The notes under the pieces: model-generated
Seen by the model: only the letters and a program-made list of their open reading frames with translations
Told to the model about the DNA's origin: nothing
Database searches by the model: none
Assembly: GCA_910588795.1 (NCBI GenBank)
Contig: CAJURI010000012.1
Location: 1-47,592 of the forward strand
Length of the DNA stretch: 47,592 nt
Direction: 5' to 3'
Origin: an uncultured Duncaniella sp.
GTDB lineage: Bacteria > Bacteroidota > Bacteroidia > Bacteroidales > Muribaculaceae
In this document: piece by piece, positions 19,337 to 29,073 of the stretch
Numbering within the stretch: position 1 is the stretch's first letter
Layout: the number at the start of each line of letters is the position of its first letter
Position numbers and translations under genes: made by a program

Positions 19337-22300
19337 ATGGGAATTCGAAGCAAGATTTTTATATTGGCGGCTTCTCTGTCTCTCAGCATGTCGGCTCTCC
19401 CGACACTTGAGAAGGAGTTTGCCGATCCTTCCTCTTTTGAATCCCGTCCCTGGTCATTCTGGTACTGGATGTTCGGGGCTGTCAATGAGGAGGCCCTGAA
19501 GGCTGATCTTCAGGCAATGAAGGATGTCGGTCTCGGAGGCACGTACCTTATGCCGATTAAAACGGTGGAGATGGCTCCTGAATATAATGGTAAAGCTCCA
19601 CAGCTCTCACCTGAATGGTGGCGGCTTGTAGGCAGGAGCATGGAGATAGCCGACAGTCTCGGCCTGAAGCTCGGCATGCATATATGTGACGGTTTCGCTC
19701 TTGCCGGAGGTCCATGGATCACTCCTGAGGAATCGATGCAGAAGGTGGTGATAGCCGACACCTGCATATCGGGCGGCGAGATCAGGGACCTGCTTTTGCC
19801 TCAGCCTGAGACCAAGGAGGAATATTACAAGGATATTGCTGTCTACGCTGTCCCTGTAAAGGGGAATGCTATTCAGGGAAAGCCGGTTGTTACGGTTGGA
19901 AATATCGCCGGCTATGTGCCCGAGGGTAAGGGTGTAAGCATCGATGACAAGGGCACCATACGTTCCCAGGTGCCATGCTGGATTCAGTATGAATATGCCG
20001 TGCCTGTCACAGCGCGCAGCCTTGAGGTTGTGCTTAAAGGTAACGGTTATCAGGCTAACCGTCTGAAAGTCATGGCAAGCGATGACGGCAGGAATTTCCG
20101 CGAGGTCAAGCAGCTTGTCCCGGCGCGCCATGGGTGGCAGAACACTGACGAGAACAACACCTACACTCTGCCTGAGACTACATCACGATATTTCAGGTTC
20201 TATTGGACTCCCGAGGGGAGCGAACCCGGTAGCGAGGATCTTGACAACGCAAAGTGGAAACCTAATCTGAAGGTCAATGACATAATCCTTAGAGGTGAGC
20301 CGAAGATAAATCATTGGGAAGGCAAGTCAGGGCGTGTATGGCGTGTGGCTGAAGCCACATCCGGGAAGGATCTTCCCGAGTCGATGTGTGTGAGGCTTGA
20401 TGAGATCGTAGACCTGACTCCATCGTCGGTTGACGGCCGGCTTTCAGCGTCTCTTCCCGAAGGCGAATGGCGAGTGTTGCGCATAGGCCATACATCTACC
20501 GGGCACACCAATGCCACAGGCGGTGCAGGAAAGGGGCTGGAGTGCGACAAGTTCAGTAAGGAAGCTGTTGCAAAACAGTTTGACAACTGGTTCGGTGCTG
20601 TGTTCAGGAATGTTGATCCCGAATTGGCACGCCGTGTGCTCAAATACATGCACATAGACAGCTGGGAATGTGGAAGCCAGAACTGGAGTGAAAATTTTGC
20701 CTCGGAATTCAGAAAACGTCGCGGATATGACCTCATGCCCTATCTTCCGCTATTCGCGGGGATCCCTGTGGAGAGTGCCGATGTGTCCGAGAAAGTGCTG
20801 CGCGACGTGCGCACCACCATGGCTGAGCTTGTGGTGGATGTGTTTTACACAGTGTTTGCCGAAAAGGCACGTGAATATGACTGCCTGTTTTCGGCCGAAT
20901 GTGTGTCACCCACAATGGTGAGCGACGGCATGCTTCACTATGACAAGGTTGATTTCCCTATGGGCGAGTTCTGGCTCAACAGTCCTACCCATGACAAGCC
21001 TAACGATATGCTCGACGCCATACACGGCGCACATATCTATGGCAAAAACATAGTTCAGGCCGAAGGCTTCACCGAGGTGCGCGGCACCTGGGATGAATCT
21101 CCGGCATCTCTGAAGACACTCCTTGACCGTAATTACGCTCTTGGCATCAACAGGATGTTCTATCATGTCAACGCCCACAATCCGTTCATGGACAAGAAGC
21201 CCGGCATGACACTCGATGGCATAGGGCTGTTCTTCCAGCGTGACAACACGTGGTACCGTGACGGAGGCAAGGCTCTTACCGACTATATGCGCCGTTGCCA
21301 GACTCTTCTGCAGTATGGCCATCCGGTCGTGGATATAGCGGTGTTCACAGGTGAGGAGATGCCGCGTCGTGCTGTGTTGCCCGATCGTATCGTCCCCACT
21401 CTGCCCGGCATATTCGGAGCCGAGAGGGTTGAGTCGGAACTCAAGCGACTGGCAAATGTTGGACAGCCGCTTCGCACAATGCCGGTGGGTGTTACCCATT
21501 CGGCTAATATGGCTGATCCTGAGAAATGGATCAATCCATTGCGTGGCTATAGCTATGATTCAATGAACAAGGACGCTTTGCTGCGTCTTGCCGAGGTAAA
21601 GGACGGGCGTCTGACGCTCCCGGGCGGAGCCTCCTACAAGGTGCTCGTGCTTCCTCTTCCCGACAGACTGCTTACCGATACCCCTCTGAGCGATGAGGTG
21701 AAGAAGAAAGTGATTGATCTGATATGCGAGGGTGTCGTGGTACCTGATGTGCCTTATCTCAAGGATGATTTTTCAGAGTATGGCCTGGTCCGTGACCTGG
21801 AAGTGCCGGAGAATATCGCGTGGACCCACCGTCGCAACGACGAGGACAATGTGGATCTGTATTTTATTTCCAATCAGGAAAATATGGCGCGTGACTTCAA
21901 AGCCTCATTCCGTATCGAAGGTCGTGTCCCCGAGCTTTGGGATCCCATGACCGGAGAGATTGACAGGAATATGAGCTGGACATGTGCTGACGGGCGAACT
22001 GTGGTTGACCTCAGTCTTGCTCCGGCGGAGTCAGCTTTCATAGTGTTCCGCACACCTGCTTCCGGTACATCCGGCGTGGCTCCTGTGAAGGTAGAGTCGA
22101 CATTTGATCTTAAGCCGGGAAAATGGCATGTGAGATTCGACACCACGGGCAAGGAGATGAAGTGTGGTGAACTGTTTGACTGGACAACATCCGATGACAA
22201 TGATGTGAAATATTATTCCGGATCGGCACAGTACACCACTTCGTTCAAGACACCGAAGTTCAGTGCCGGAAGCCGAGTGCTTCTCAATCTCAACGGGCTC

Positions 22301-22579
22301 CATGATGTCGCCACGGTATATGTCAACGGTAAGGACTGTGGCATTGTGTGGACTGCCCCTTACTCTGTGGATATAACTGACGCCCTGAAGGAGAAAGGCA
22401 AGAACCAGTTGATTGTCAAGGTTACAAACACTTGGTCGAATGCTATTTTAGGCGCAGATGAAGGGAAAGCACCCTTTGAAGGTATATGGACCAATGGAAA
22501 ATATCGCCGGGCCGACAAGGATCTTATACCGGCCGGCCTGATAGGTCCGCTCTCATTGACTATAAGAACTGAAAAATAA
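19337..22579 (+). CDS. GH106 alpha-L-rhamnosidase
   Basis: The 1080-residue protein has a signal peptide (about 1-20) and then the GH106 opening RPWSFWYWMFGAVNEE. The TIM barrel begins there and is interrupted by beta-sandwich insertions (about 150-380, with carbohydrate-binding strands). A C-terminal GH2-like sugar-binding sandwich spans about 940-1075, with VATVYVNGKDCGIVWTAPY. Candidate catalytic glutamates are E444 in HIDSWECG and E576 in VQAEGFTE. They are 132 apart, the same separation as the Glu461/Glu593 pair I recall for B. thetaiotaomicron BT0986, which cleaves the rhamnose under the terminal arabinofuranose of RG-II chain B. It is followed nine bases later by the acetylesterase gene. 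Family assignment is secure; the bond cleaved is taken from the orthologue. Confidence 0.88.
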   Translation: MGIRSKIFILAASLSLSMSALPTLEKEFADPSSFESRPWSFWYWMFGAVNEEALKADLQAMKDVGLGGTYLMPIKTVEMAPEYNGKAPQLSPEWWRLVGRSMEIADSLGLKLGMHICDGFALAGGPWITPEESMQKVVIADTCISGGEIRDLLLPQPETKEEYYKDIAVYAVPVKGNAIQGKPVVTVGNIAGYVPEGKGVSIDDKGTIRSQVPCWIQYEYAVPVTARSLEVVLKGNGYQANRLKVMASDDGRNFREVKQLVPARHGWQNTDENNTYTLPETTSRYFRFYWTPEGSEPGSEDLDNAKWKPNLKVNDIILRGEPKINHWEGKSGRVWRVAEATSGKDLPESMCVRLDEIVDLTPSSVDGRLSASLPEGEWRVLRIGHTSTGHTNATGGAGKGLECDKFSKEAVAKQFDNWFGAVFRNVDPELARRVLKYMHIDSWECGSQNWSENFASEFRKRRGYDLMPYLPLFAGIPVESADVSEKVLRDVRTTMAELVVDVFYTVFAEKAREYDCLFSAECVSPTMVSDGMLHYDKVDFPMGEFWLNSPTHDKPNDMLDAIHGAHIYGKNIVQAEGFTEVRGTWDESPASLKTLLDRNYALGINRMFYHVNAHNPFMDKKPGMTLDGIGLFFQRDNTWYRDGGKALTDYMRRCQTLLQYGHPVVDIAVFTGEEMPRRAVLPDRIVPTLPGIFGAERVESELKRLANVGQPLRTMPVGVTHSANMADPEKWINPLRGYSYDSMNKDALLRLAEVKDGRLTLPGGASYKVLVLPLPDRLLTDTPLSDEVKKKVIDLICEGVVVPDVPYLKDDFSEYGLVRDLEVPENIAWTHRRNDEDNVDLYFISNQENMARDFKASFRIEGRVPELWDPMTGEIDRNMSWTCADGRTVVDLSLAPAESAFIVFRTPASGTSGVAPVKVESTFDLKPGKWHVRFDTTGKEMKCGELFDWTTSDDNDVKYYSGSAQYTTSFKTPKFSAGSRVLLNLNGLHDVATVYVNGKDCGIVWTAPYSVDITDALKEKGKNQLIVKVTNTWSNAILGADEGKAPFEGIWTNGKYRRADKDLIPAGLIGPLSLTIRTEK

Positions 22580-22588
22580 ACTTTTGAA

Positions 22589-24058
22589 ATGAATATCAAT
22601 AGTAATTGCATATCCCGAGGCATAAGCCTTGCCGCAGTGATGGCTCTCGCGCTTGTTTCGGAAGCCGAGGTAAGGATGCCTGCTTTTTTCTCTGACAACA
22701 TGGTGCTTCAGCGTGAGACGGATGTACGTCTCTGGGGCGATGCCAAACCGAATTCTACAGTCGAGATAACCCCGGGATGGGACGGTAAAGTATATAAGAC
22801 CAAAGCCGGGAAAGACGGCAAATGGAATATCTCGGTACCCACGGTCAAGGCCGGAGGCCCCTATACGCTCACTGTAAGTGACGGCACTCCTCTCACACTT
22901 GAAAATGTGATGCTTGGTGAGGTGTGGTTATGCTCGGGACAGAGCAATATGGAGATGCCCATGAAGGGGTTCAAGAATCAGCCTGTGGATGGCGCAAACA
23001 TGGCTATACTTGAGAGCCGTAATCCCGATCTGAGGCTATTCACTGTGAAACGCAACTCTTCGACAACTCCTGTTGACGATGTGACCGGTAAATGGTCGGA
23101 GGCCTCGCCTGAAGCTGTGCGCAACTTCAGTGCCACAGCCTACTTTTTCGGGCGTCGCATACAGGATTATCTTGATGTCCCTGTAGGGCTTGTTGTAGCC
23201 GCATGGGGTGGATCGGCCTGTGAGGCATGGATGAATGATGATATGCTTAAGGCTTTCCCTGAGGCTGCCGCCAACATCCCTGCTGCGGGCGGTGAAATCA
23301 AGTCGAAAAACCGTACACCGAGTGTCCTGTTCAAAGGGATGCTCAATCCGCTCATTGGTATGTCAATGCGTGGTGTCATATGGTATCAGGGAGAGGACAA
23401 TTGGAACCGTGCCCACACTTATACCGACATGTTCTCGACCATGATAAAGGGTTGGCGCGACCTGTGGGGGCAGGGAGAATTTCCGTTCTACTATTGCCAG
23501 ATAGCCCCTTACGATTATTCGATAATCACCGAGCCGGGAAAGGAGATCATAAATTCGGCTTATCTGCGCGAGGCGCAGATGAATGCCGAGAAGGTGGTGC
23601 CTAACTCCGGTATGGCAGTCCTTATGGATGCCGGGTGGGCTGAAGGGATACACCCTTCCGACAAGCGCACTCCGGGAGAGCGTCTTGCACTGCTTGCTCT
23701 CGGCAAGACCTATGGAGTGAAAGGTATAGGGTGTGAAAGTCCTGTGTACAAATCCATGGAGATAAAGGGTGACACGGTGGTTGTGAGCTTCGATCGCGCT
23801 CCTGAATGGATAGCAGGTAAGCACAGTTTCGGATCGACACAGTTCAAGCTTGCCGGAGAGGACCGTGTGTTCTATCCTGCCAAAGCCTGGATCTCGCGCA
23901 GTAAGGTTATGGTCAAGAGTGATAAGGTGCCTCATCCGGTGGCAGTACGCTATGCTTTTGAGAACGCATCGGAGGGTGACTTGTTCAGCACCGACGGACT
24001 TCCTGTGTCGTCATTCCGTTCCGACAATTGGCCCGACGAACGTCCTGTCAAAAAATAA
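22589..24058 (+). CDS. SGNH carbohydrate acetylesterase (sialate O-acetylesterase-like)
   Basis: A 489-residue secreted esterase with a signal peptide of about 26 residues (VSEA/EVRM). A small beta-sandwich at about 28-108 precedes the SGNH hydrolase domain. Block I is CSGQSNMEMP with probable nucleophile S119; a further family motif is VIWYQGEDN, and the catalytic histidine is H355 in GIHPSDK. Relatives usually carry Asp two residues before this His, and here it is Gly with Glu next to it, so the third catalytic residue may differ. RG-II is O-acetylated on aceric acid and 2-O-methyl-fucose of chain B. The gene sits directly between the GH106 and GH139-type chain B enzymes, so deacetylation of chain B ahead of GH139 is a reasonable inference. 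It is not a sialic acid enzyme by context. Confidence 0.8.
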   Translation: MNINSNCISRGISLAAVMALALVSEAEVRMPAFFSDNMVLQRETDVRLWGDAKPNSTVEITPGWDGKVYKTKAGKDGKWNISVPTVKAGGPYTLTVSDGTPLTLENVMLGEVWLCSGQSNMEMPMKGFKNQPVDGANMAILESRNPDLRLFTVKRNSSTTPVDDVTGKWSEASPEAVRNFSATAYFFGRRIQDYLDVPVGLVVAAWGGSACEAWMNDDMLKAFPEAAANIPAAGGEIKSKNRTPSVLFKGMLNPLIGMSMRGVIWYQGEDNWNRAHTYTDMFSTMIKGWRDLWGQGEFPFYYCQIAPYDYSIITEPGKEIINSAYLREAQMNAEKVVPNSGMAVLMDAGWAEGIHPSDKRTPGERLALLALGKTYGVKGIGCESPVYKSMEIKGDTVVVSFDRAPEWIAGKHSFGSTQFKLAGEDRVFYPAKAWISRSKVMVKSDKVPHPVAVRYAFENASEGDLFSTDGLPVSSFRSDNWPDERPVKK

Positions 24059-24064
24059 CAGATT

Positions 24065-26356
24065 ATGAAAAGACTGTCACTGATAGCGTTAGCCCTGTTC
24101 TCAGCTGTATCCCTTTCCGCAAATGTGCCGGCTGACTATGTATGGGACAGCATGAGTCTTGACTCCTCGCAGTCAATGCCTGTCGGAGGCGGCGACATAG
24201 GCCTGAACGTGTGGGCTGAGGATGGCGATGTGCTGTTCTACATGTGCCGTAGCGGGGCTTATGACGAGAACGGTACTCTACTTAAGCAGGGAAGAGTGAG
24301 GATTCACATACCTGACAGTAAGGTGGAGCCTTTCTCGCAGCGTCTGAAGCTTGTGGACGGGTATTGTGAACTGTCGCTCGGTGACAGCAAGTTGATGATA
24401 TGGGCTGACGTGTTCCGCCCTGTGATCCATGTCGAGATTGAAAGCGGCAAGGCGGTGAGTCCTGTGGTGAGCTATGAGAACTGGAGGTATGCCGACCGCC
24501 CTTATCGCAAGGGTGAGGGGCAGCAGAGCTCTTGGAAATGGACCTCGCCTAAAAAAAATGTCAGGACCACACATGATACGGTAATGCCGGGCAACGGTGA
24601 GGTCACTTTCTGTCATCAGAATCCTGATTCTACAATATTTGATGTCACTGTGGCTCGGGAAGGCATGGATTCCGTGAAGCATAAGTTATGGAACCCGTTG
24701 TCACGTCTTGTTTCGGGAGGACGTCTTAGAGGTGAAAATCTGCGTTATGCCGGTACTTCCGACGGTGTATACGACGGTACCGATTACCGTTCCTGGAACT
24801 TTGAGAGTGTGCGTCCGTCCAAGAAACATCATTTTACTGTGACCCTTCACAATAGCCGTAACGGTGCATTGCCCGGATGGCAGGCCGGTGTGGACAGTGT
24901 GGAGAACTCCGTGAATCTTCGGCGTGACCGCGAAGCCTCACGGCGATGGTGGAACGGTTACTGGGACCGCAGCTATATATCAGCTCCTGAATCAGCCGAC
25001 ACGGTAGTGGCGCGTATGGCGAGAAATTATGCTCTTTTCCGCTATATGCTCGGATGCAATGCCTACGGCAAGGAGCCTACCAAATTCAATGGAGGCCTCT
25101 TCACGTTTGACCCCTCCCATGTGGATGGCTCGCAGGCATTTACTCCTGACTACCGTAAATGGTGCGGTACCACCATGACTGCGCAGAACCAGCGTCTGGT
25201 GTACTGGCCCATGCTCAAAAGCGGAGATTTCGATATGATGAAACCTCAGTTTGACTTCTACAAGCGTATGCTCGGAAATGCCGAGATGCGTTCGCAGGTC
25301 TATTGGGGTCATCCCGGTGCATGCTTTACAGAGCAGATAGAGATATTCGGACTTCCTAATATGATGGAGTATGGCACCAAGCGTCCGGCGTGGTCCGATC
25401 CCGGTGTGGAGTATAATGCCTGGCTGGAGTATGAATGGGACACGGTGCTTGAATTCTGCGAGATGATGCTCGAAAGTGCGCGATATGCCGGGACAGACAT
25501 CTCGGAGTATTGCCCGCTCATAGAGAGCTCTCTGACCTTTTTTGACGAGCATTACAGGTATCTTGCGTCACGTCGCGGGAGTAAGGAGCTTGACGGTGAC
25601 GGCAAGCTGATACTGTTCCCCGGATCGGCATGCGAGACATACAAGATGACTAACAATGCATCGTCCACTGTCGCTGCCCTAAGGCGCGTTACCGGCGATT
25701 ATATAGGATACCTTAAGGAGAAAGGCGACACTGCAGTGTCGCGCTGGGAGGCTATCCTTGGCCGCATTCCCGAAATACCTCACCGCATTGTCGATGGACG
25801 TGAGATGATAGCACCTGCCAGAACATGGGAACGCATTAACAATGTGGAGACTCCGCAGCTTTACCCCGTATGGCCATGGCGATTCTATGGATCGGTGACC
25901 GGTGACAGCACAGGCCTTTCGATAGCCCGAGACACCTATTTCCATGATCCTGATGCCTTGAAATTCCGCTCTACAAAAGGTTGGAAACAGGATAACATAT
26001 GGGCGGCATGTCTTGGTCTTGCTGATGAGGCATTTTCTTTGAATTCAATGAAGTGGGCTGACGGTACTCACCGTTTTCCGGCATTTTTCGGCCCTGGTTA
26101 TGACTGGACTCCTGACCACAATTGGGGTGGCAGCGGCATGATCGGCCTTCAGGAGATGCTCATTCAGGCCGATGGTGACAGAATATACCTCTTCCCGGCA
26201 TGGCCTCTTGACCGGGACATAAGTTTCCGTCTGCATGCGCCCGGCAATACTGTCGTGGATGCTGAACTGCGTGACGGAAAGATTGTAAAGATGCAGGTCA
26301 CGCCTTCCACCCGTCTTAAGGACGTAGTGCTTCCGGAGCCTTTGCGGAAAAAGTAA
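24065..26356 (+). CDS. GH139-type glycosidase (DUF5703 N-terminal module), candidate 2-O-methyl-L-fucosidase
   Basis: A 763-residue secreted protein, signal peptide 1-19 (AVSLSA/NVPA). Residues about 22-290 form a GH95-like N-terminal beta-sandwich beginning DSMSLDSSQSMPVGGGDIG, which I recall as the DUF5703 region. An alpha/alpha barrel runs about 310-690, with motifs such as YKMTNNASSTVAALRR and GYDWTPDHNWGGSGM, and a short beta C-terminus follows. The layout resembles GH95, but it lacks GH95's NxN and DGNFG signatures. In the collinear B. thetaiotaomicron locus the gene between the esterase and the GH2 is BT0984, founder of GH139, which releases 2-O-methyl-alpha-L-fucose from RG-II chain B. 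The upstream esterase may clear the acetyl group on that sugar. The family call rests on domain layout and gene order. Confidence 0.68.
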   Translation: MKRLSLIALALFSAVSLSANVPADYVWDSMSLDSSQSMPVGGGDIGLNVWAEDGDVLFYMCRSGAYDENGTLLKQGRVRIHIPDSKVEPFSQRLKLVDGYCELSLGDSKLMIWADVFRPVIHVEIESGKAVSPVVSYENWRYADRPYRKGEGQQSSWKWTSPKKNVRTTHDTVMPGNGEVTFCHQNPDSTIFDVTVAREGMDSVKHKLWNPLSRLVSGGRLRGENLRYAGTSDGVYDGTDYRSWNFESVRPSKKHHFTVTLHNSRNGALPGWQAGVDSVENSVNLRRDREASRRWWNGYWDRSYISAPESADTVVARMARNYALFRYMLGCNAYGKEPTKFNGGLFTFDPSHVDGSQAFTPDYRKWCGTTMTAQNQRLVYWPMLKSGDFDMMKPQFDFYKRMLGNAEMRSQVYWGHPGACFTEQIEIFGLPNMMEYGTKRPAWSDPGVEYNAWLEYEWDTVLEFCEMMLESARYAGTDISEYCPLIESSLTFFDEHYRYLASRRGSKELDGDGKLILFPGSACETYKMTNNASSTVAALRRVTGDYIGYLKEKGDTAVSRWEAILGRIPEIPHRIVDGREMIAPARTWERINNVETPQLYPVWPWRFYGSVTGDSTGLSIARDTYFHDPDALKFRSTKGWKQDNIWAACLGLADEAFSLNSMKWADGTHRFPAFFGPGYDWTPDHNWGGSGMIGLQEMLIQADGDRIYLFPAWPLDRDISFRLHAPGNTVVDAELRDGKIVKMQVTPSTRLKDVVLPEPLRKK

Positions 26357-26380
26357 TATAAGAAATCCCTAATTCGTATT

Positions 26381-29008
26381 ATGAATAAACTTGTTGTAAT
26401 CCTATCGATCCTGTTGTCCCCGTTTGTGCTGTCGGCTGCCAGTCCCGATGCTCCGGTGACCCCTCAGGAGATTTCCGTTGCCGGTTTCATACCTTTGGAG
26501 GATTCCGGCCGTCAGGTCTATGATTTTAATTCGGGATGGCGTTTCCATCTGGGAGATGTCTCCGACGGCGGAGCGGCCGGCCTTGATGACTCCAAATGGG
26601 AAGTGGTCTCTACCCCCCACACAGTGCAGCTTATGCCGGCAGAAGCAAGCGGATGCCGTAATTATCAGGGTGTTGCCTGGTATCGCAAGCATTTCACGGT
26701 ACCCGAGGAGATCGCGGGAAAAGATGTCACCCTGCATTTTGAAGGCATTATGGGAAAACAGAAGATATATGTCAACGGCCGGCTGGTCAAAGAGCACCTT
26801 GGCGGATATCTGCCTGTCACCGTATCTCTGACCGAGAACGGAGTGAAGCCAGGAGAGGAGTGTGTGGTTGCGGTCATGGCTGACAATAGCGATGACAAGG
26901 ATTTTCCTCCGGGCAAGAAGCAGCATTCGCTCGATTTCGCATATCATGGAGGCATATACCGTGATGTATGGATGATAGCGAAATCGCCTGTGGCGATCAC
27001 TGATGCGATAGAGGCTGATAAAGTTGCCGGTGGCGGAGTATTTGTCCATTTCGACAATATTTCCGACAAGGGCGCTGATGTGAATGTCAATACCGATGTA
27101 GCCAACAGCAGCTCGAGAACCCGTAAAGTCACAGTGGAGACCACTCTTATGGATCCACAGGGACGTCTCGTGCGCAGGGTGAGCAATCCGCTTTCGATAA
27201 AGCCGGGTGAGACACGCACGGTAGCTCAGAGCATACATGTGAAGAATCCTGAACTTTGGTCGCCCGACACCCCTTCGTTATATAGGGTTGAGTCGCGCGT
27301 CAAGGAGGGCAAGACCTCAATTGACGGTGGCGTGACACGCGTGGGTATACGTTCATTTGAATTTGACGGTGACAAGGGATTCATACTCAACGGCAAGCCT
27401 TTCGGACAGCTCGTCGGAGCCAACCGTCATCAGGATTTTGCTTATGTCGGCAATGCTCTCCCGAATTCACAGCAGTGGCGCGATGCCAAGCGTCTGCGCG
27501 ATGCCGGATGCCGTATCATACGTGTGGCTCATTATCCTCAGGACCCGTCGTTCATGGATGCGTGTGATGAGTTGGGTATGTTTGTGATTGTGGCTACTCC
27601 GGGATGGCAATACTGGAACAAGGATCCGAAATTTGCCGGATATGTACACCGCAACACACGTGAGATCATACGCCGTGACCGCAATCATCCGTCGGTGCTG
27701 ATGTGGGAGCCGATACTCAACGAGACACGCTATCCCGAGAACTTCTCACTCGAAGCTCTGCAGATCACCAAGGATGAGTATCCTTATCCTGGCAGACCTA
27801 TAGCCGCTGCCGACATGCATTCGGCCGGTGTGAAGGAGAATTACGATCTCGTGTACGGATGGCCGGGCGATGATGAGAAAGCCGATGCTCCGCGACAGAA
27901 CATCTTTACACGTGAGTGGGGTGAGAATGTGGATGACTGGTATGCCCACAATAATGACAACCGTGCGTCGCGCAGCTGGGGTGAACGGCCTATGAAGGTT
28001 CAGGCTCTGTCGCTTGCCAAGACCTATGACGGTCTATACAGGACTACAGGAAAATTCATAGGGGGGGCACAGTGGCATCCGTTCGACCATCAGAGAGGTT
28101 ATCACCCGGATCCCTACTGGGGTGGCATATATGACGCGTTCCGTCAGCCTAAATACGCCTATCATATGTTCCGTAGCCAGACAGCCCATGACCTTGACCA
28201 TCCGGTGGCTGAATCCGGTCCGATGGTGTATATAATGCATGAGATGTCGCAGTTTTCCGAGCCTGATGTGGTGGTGTTCAGCAACTGTGATTCAGTGCGT
28301 CTGTCAGTATATGACGGAGCACGTTCATGGACTCTTCCCGTGAAGCATGAGGCGGGACACATGCCGTCGGCCCCTGTGGTGTTCAAGAACGTATGGGATT
28401 TCTGGGAAGCGCGTGATTACAGCTATACTAAAAAGAACTGGCAGGCCGTCAACATGGTAGCCGAAGGGATAGTGGACGGGAAGGTAGTCGCCACACAGCG
28501 CAAGATGCCTTCGCGCCGCTCCACCAAGCTTCGTCTGTATACCGACTGGGAAGGAAAGCCGCTTGTGGCTGACGGGTCGGATTTCATAGTCGTGGTGGCT
28601 GAGGTCACCGATGACAATGGCAATGTGCGCCGTCTGGCGAAGGAGAATATCGTATTCACTGTCGAAGGTGAAGGGGAGATCATAGGTGATGCATCGATTC
28701 ATGCCAATCCCCGACCTGTGGAGTGGGGCTCGGCTCCCGTGCTGATACGTTCCACACGCACTCCGGGCAAGATCAGGATTTCGGCTCGGGTGGAATTCCC
28801 TGGCACCCATGCTCCGACACCGGCCGAAATAGAGATCGAGAGTGTCCCCGCCCCGTTTAAGGCTGTCTACAGGGATGAGAGGCAGATAGGGCAGATTTCA
28901 GGAGCGAACCGTGTCAATACAGCCGGCTCAGCTCTTTCCGATGATGAGAAACGACGCATACTTGAAGAGGTCGATCTCCAGCAGCAGGAATTTGGCATAC
29001 AGAAATAA
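26381..29008 (+). CDS. GH2 family glycosidase, possible alpha-L-arabinopyranosidase
   Basis: A secreted 875-residue GH2 (signal peptide 1-19, FVLSA/ASPD). The jelly-roll domain begins near YDFNSGWRFHLGD and closes with YHGGIYRDVWM. The TIM barrel begins near KPFGQLVGANRHQD, with acid/base E448 in PILNETRYP and probable nucleophile E512 in FTREWGENV. Two beta-sandwich domains fill about 640-830. A charged tail (DDEKRRILEEVDLQQQ) ends the protein. It corresponds in position to BT0983, which I recall as the first GH2 shown to cleave alpha-L-arabinopyranose in chain B of RG-II. The tail and the unusual WEPILNE sequence around the acid/base set it apart from LacZ-type enzymes. Substrate is inferred from the neighbours only. 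Confidence 0.78.
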   Translation: MNKLVVILSILLSPFVLSAASPDAPVTPQEISVAGFIPLEDSGRQVYDFNSGWRFHLGDVSDGGAAGLDDSKWEVVSTPHTVQLMPAEASGCRNYQGVAWYRKHFTVPEEIAGKDVTLHFEGIMGKQKIYVNGRLVKEHLGGYLPVTVSLTENGVKPGEECVVAVMADNSDDKDFPPGKKQHSLDFAYHGGIYRDVWMIAKSPVAITDAIEADKVAGGGVFVHFDNISDKGADVNVNTDVANSSSRTRKVTVETTLMDPQGRLVRRVSNPLSIKPGETRTVAQSIHVKNPELWSPDTPSLYRVESRVKEGKTSIDGGVTRVGIRSFEFDGDKGFILNGKPFGQLVGANRHQDFAYVGNALPNSQQWRDAKRLRDAGCRIIRVAHYPQDPSFMDACDELGMFVIVATPGWQYWNKDPKFAGYVHRNTREIIRRDRNHPSVLMWEPILNETRYPENFSLEALQITKDEYPYPGRPIAAADMHSAGVKENYDLVYGWPGDDEKADAPRQNIFTREWGENVDDWYAHNNDNRASRSWGERPMKVQALSLAKTYDGLYRTTGKFIGGAQWHPFDHQRGYHPDPYWGGIYDAFRQPKYAYHMFRSQTAHDLDHPVAESGPMVYIMHEMSQFSEPDVVVFSNCDSVRLSVYDGARSWTLPVKHEAGHMPSAPVVFKNVWDFWEARDYSYTKKNWQAVNMVAEGIVDGKVVATQRKMPSRRSTKLRLYTDWEGKPLVADGSDFIVVVAEVTDDNGNVRRLAKENIVFTVEGEGEIIGDASIHANPRPVEWGSAPVLIRSTRTPGKIRISARVEFPGTHAPTPAEIEIESVPAPFKAVYRDERQIGQISGANRVNTAGSALSDDEKRRILEEVDLQQQEFGIQK

Positions 29009-29073
29009 CCGGTTGGGAGAGGTGTCATCCGCTCCCGATTGGAGAAAGGAAAAATATAATAAACTCAATCAAT

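Noticed and set aside
22589..24058. Naming the SGNH esterase a sialate O-acetylesterase
   Set aside because: That is a family label only. The pectin setting points to plant O-acetyl groups.
29009..29073. Possible regulatory hairpin (GGGAG...CTCCC) before the PL1 gene
   Set aside because: Only five base pairs with a 12-base loop and no T-run; too weak to separate a transcript.
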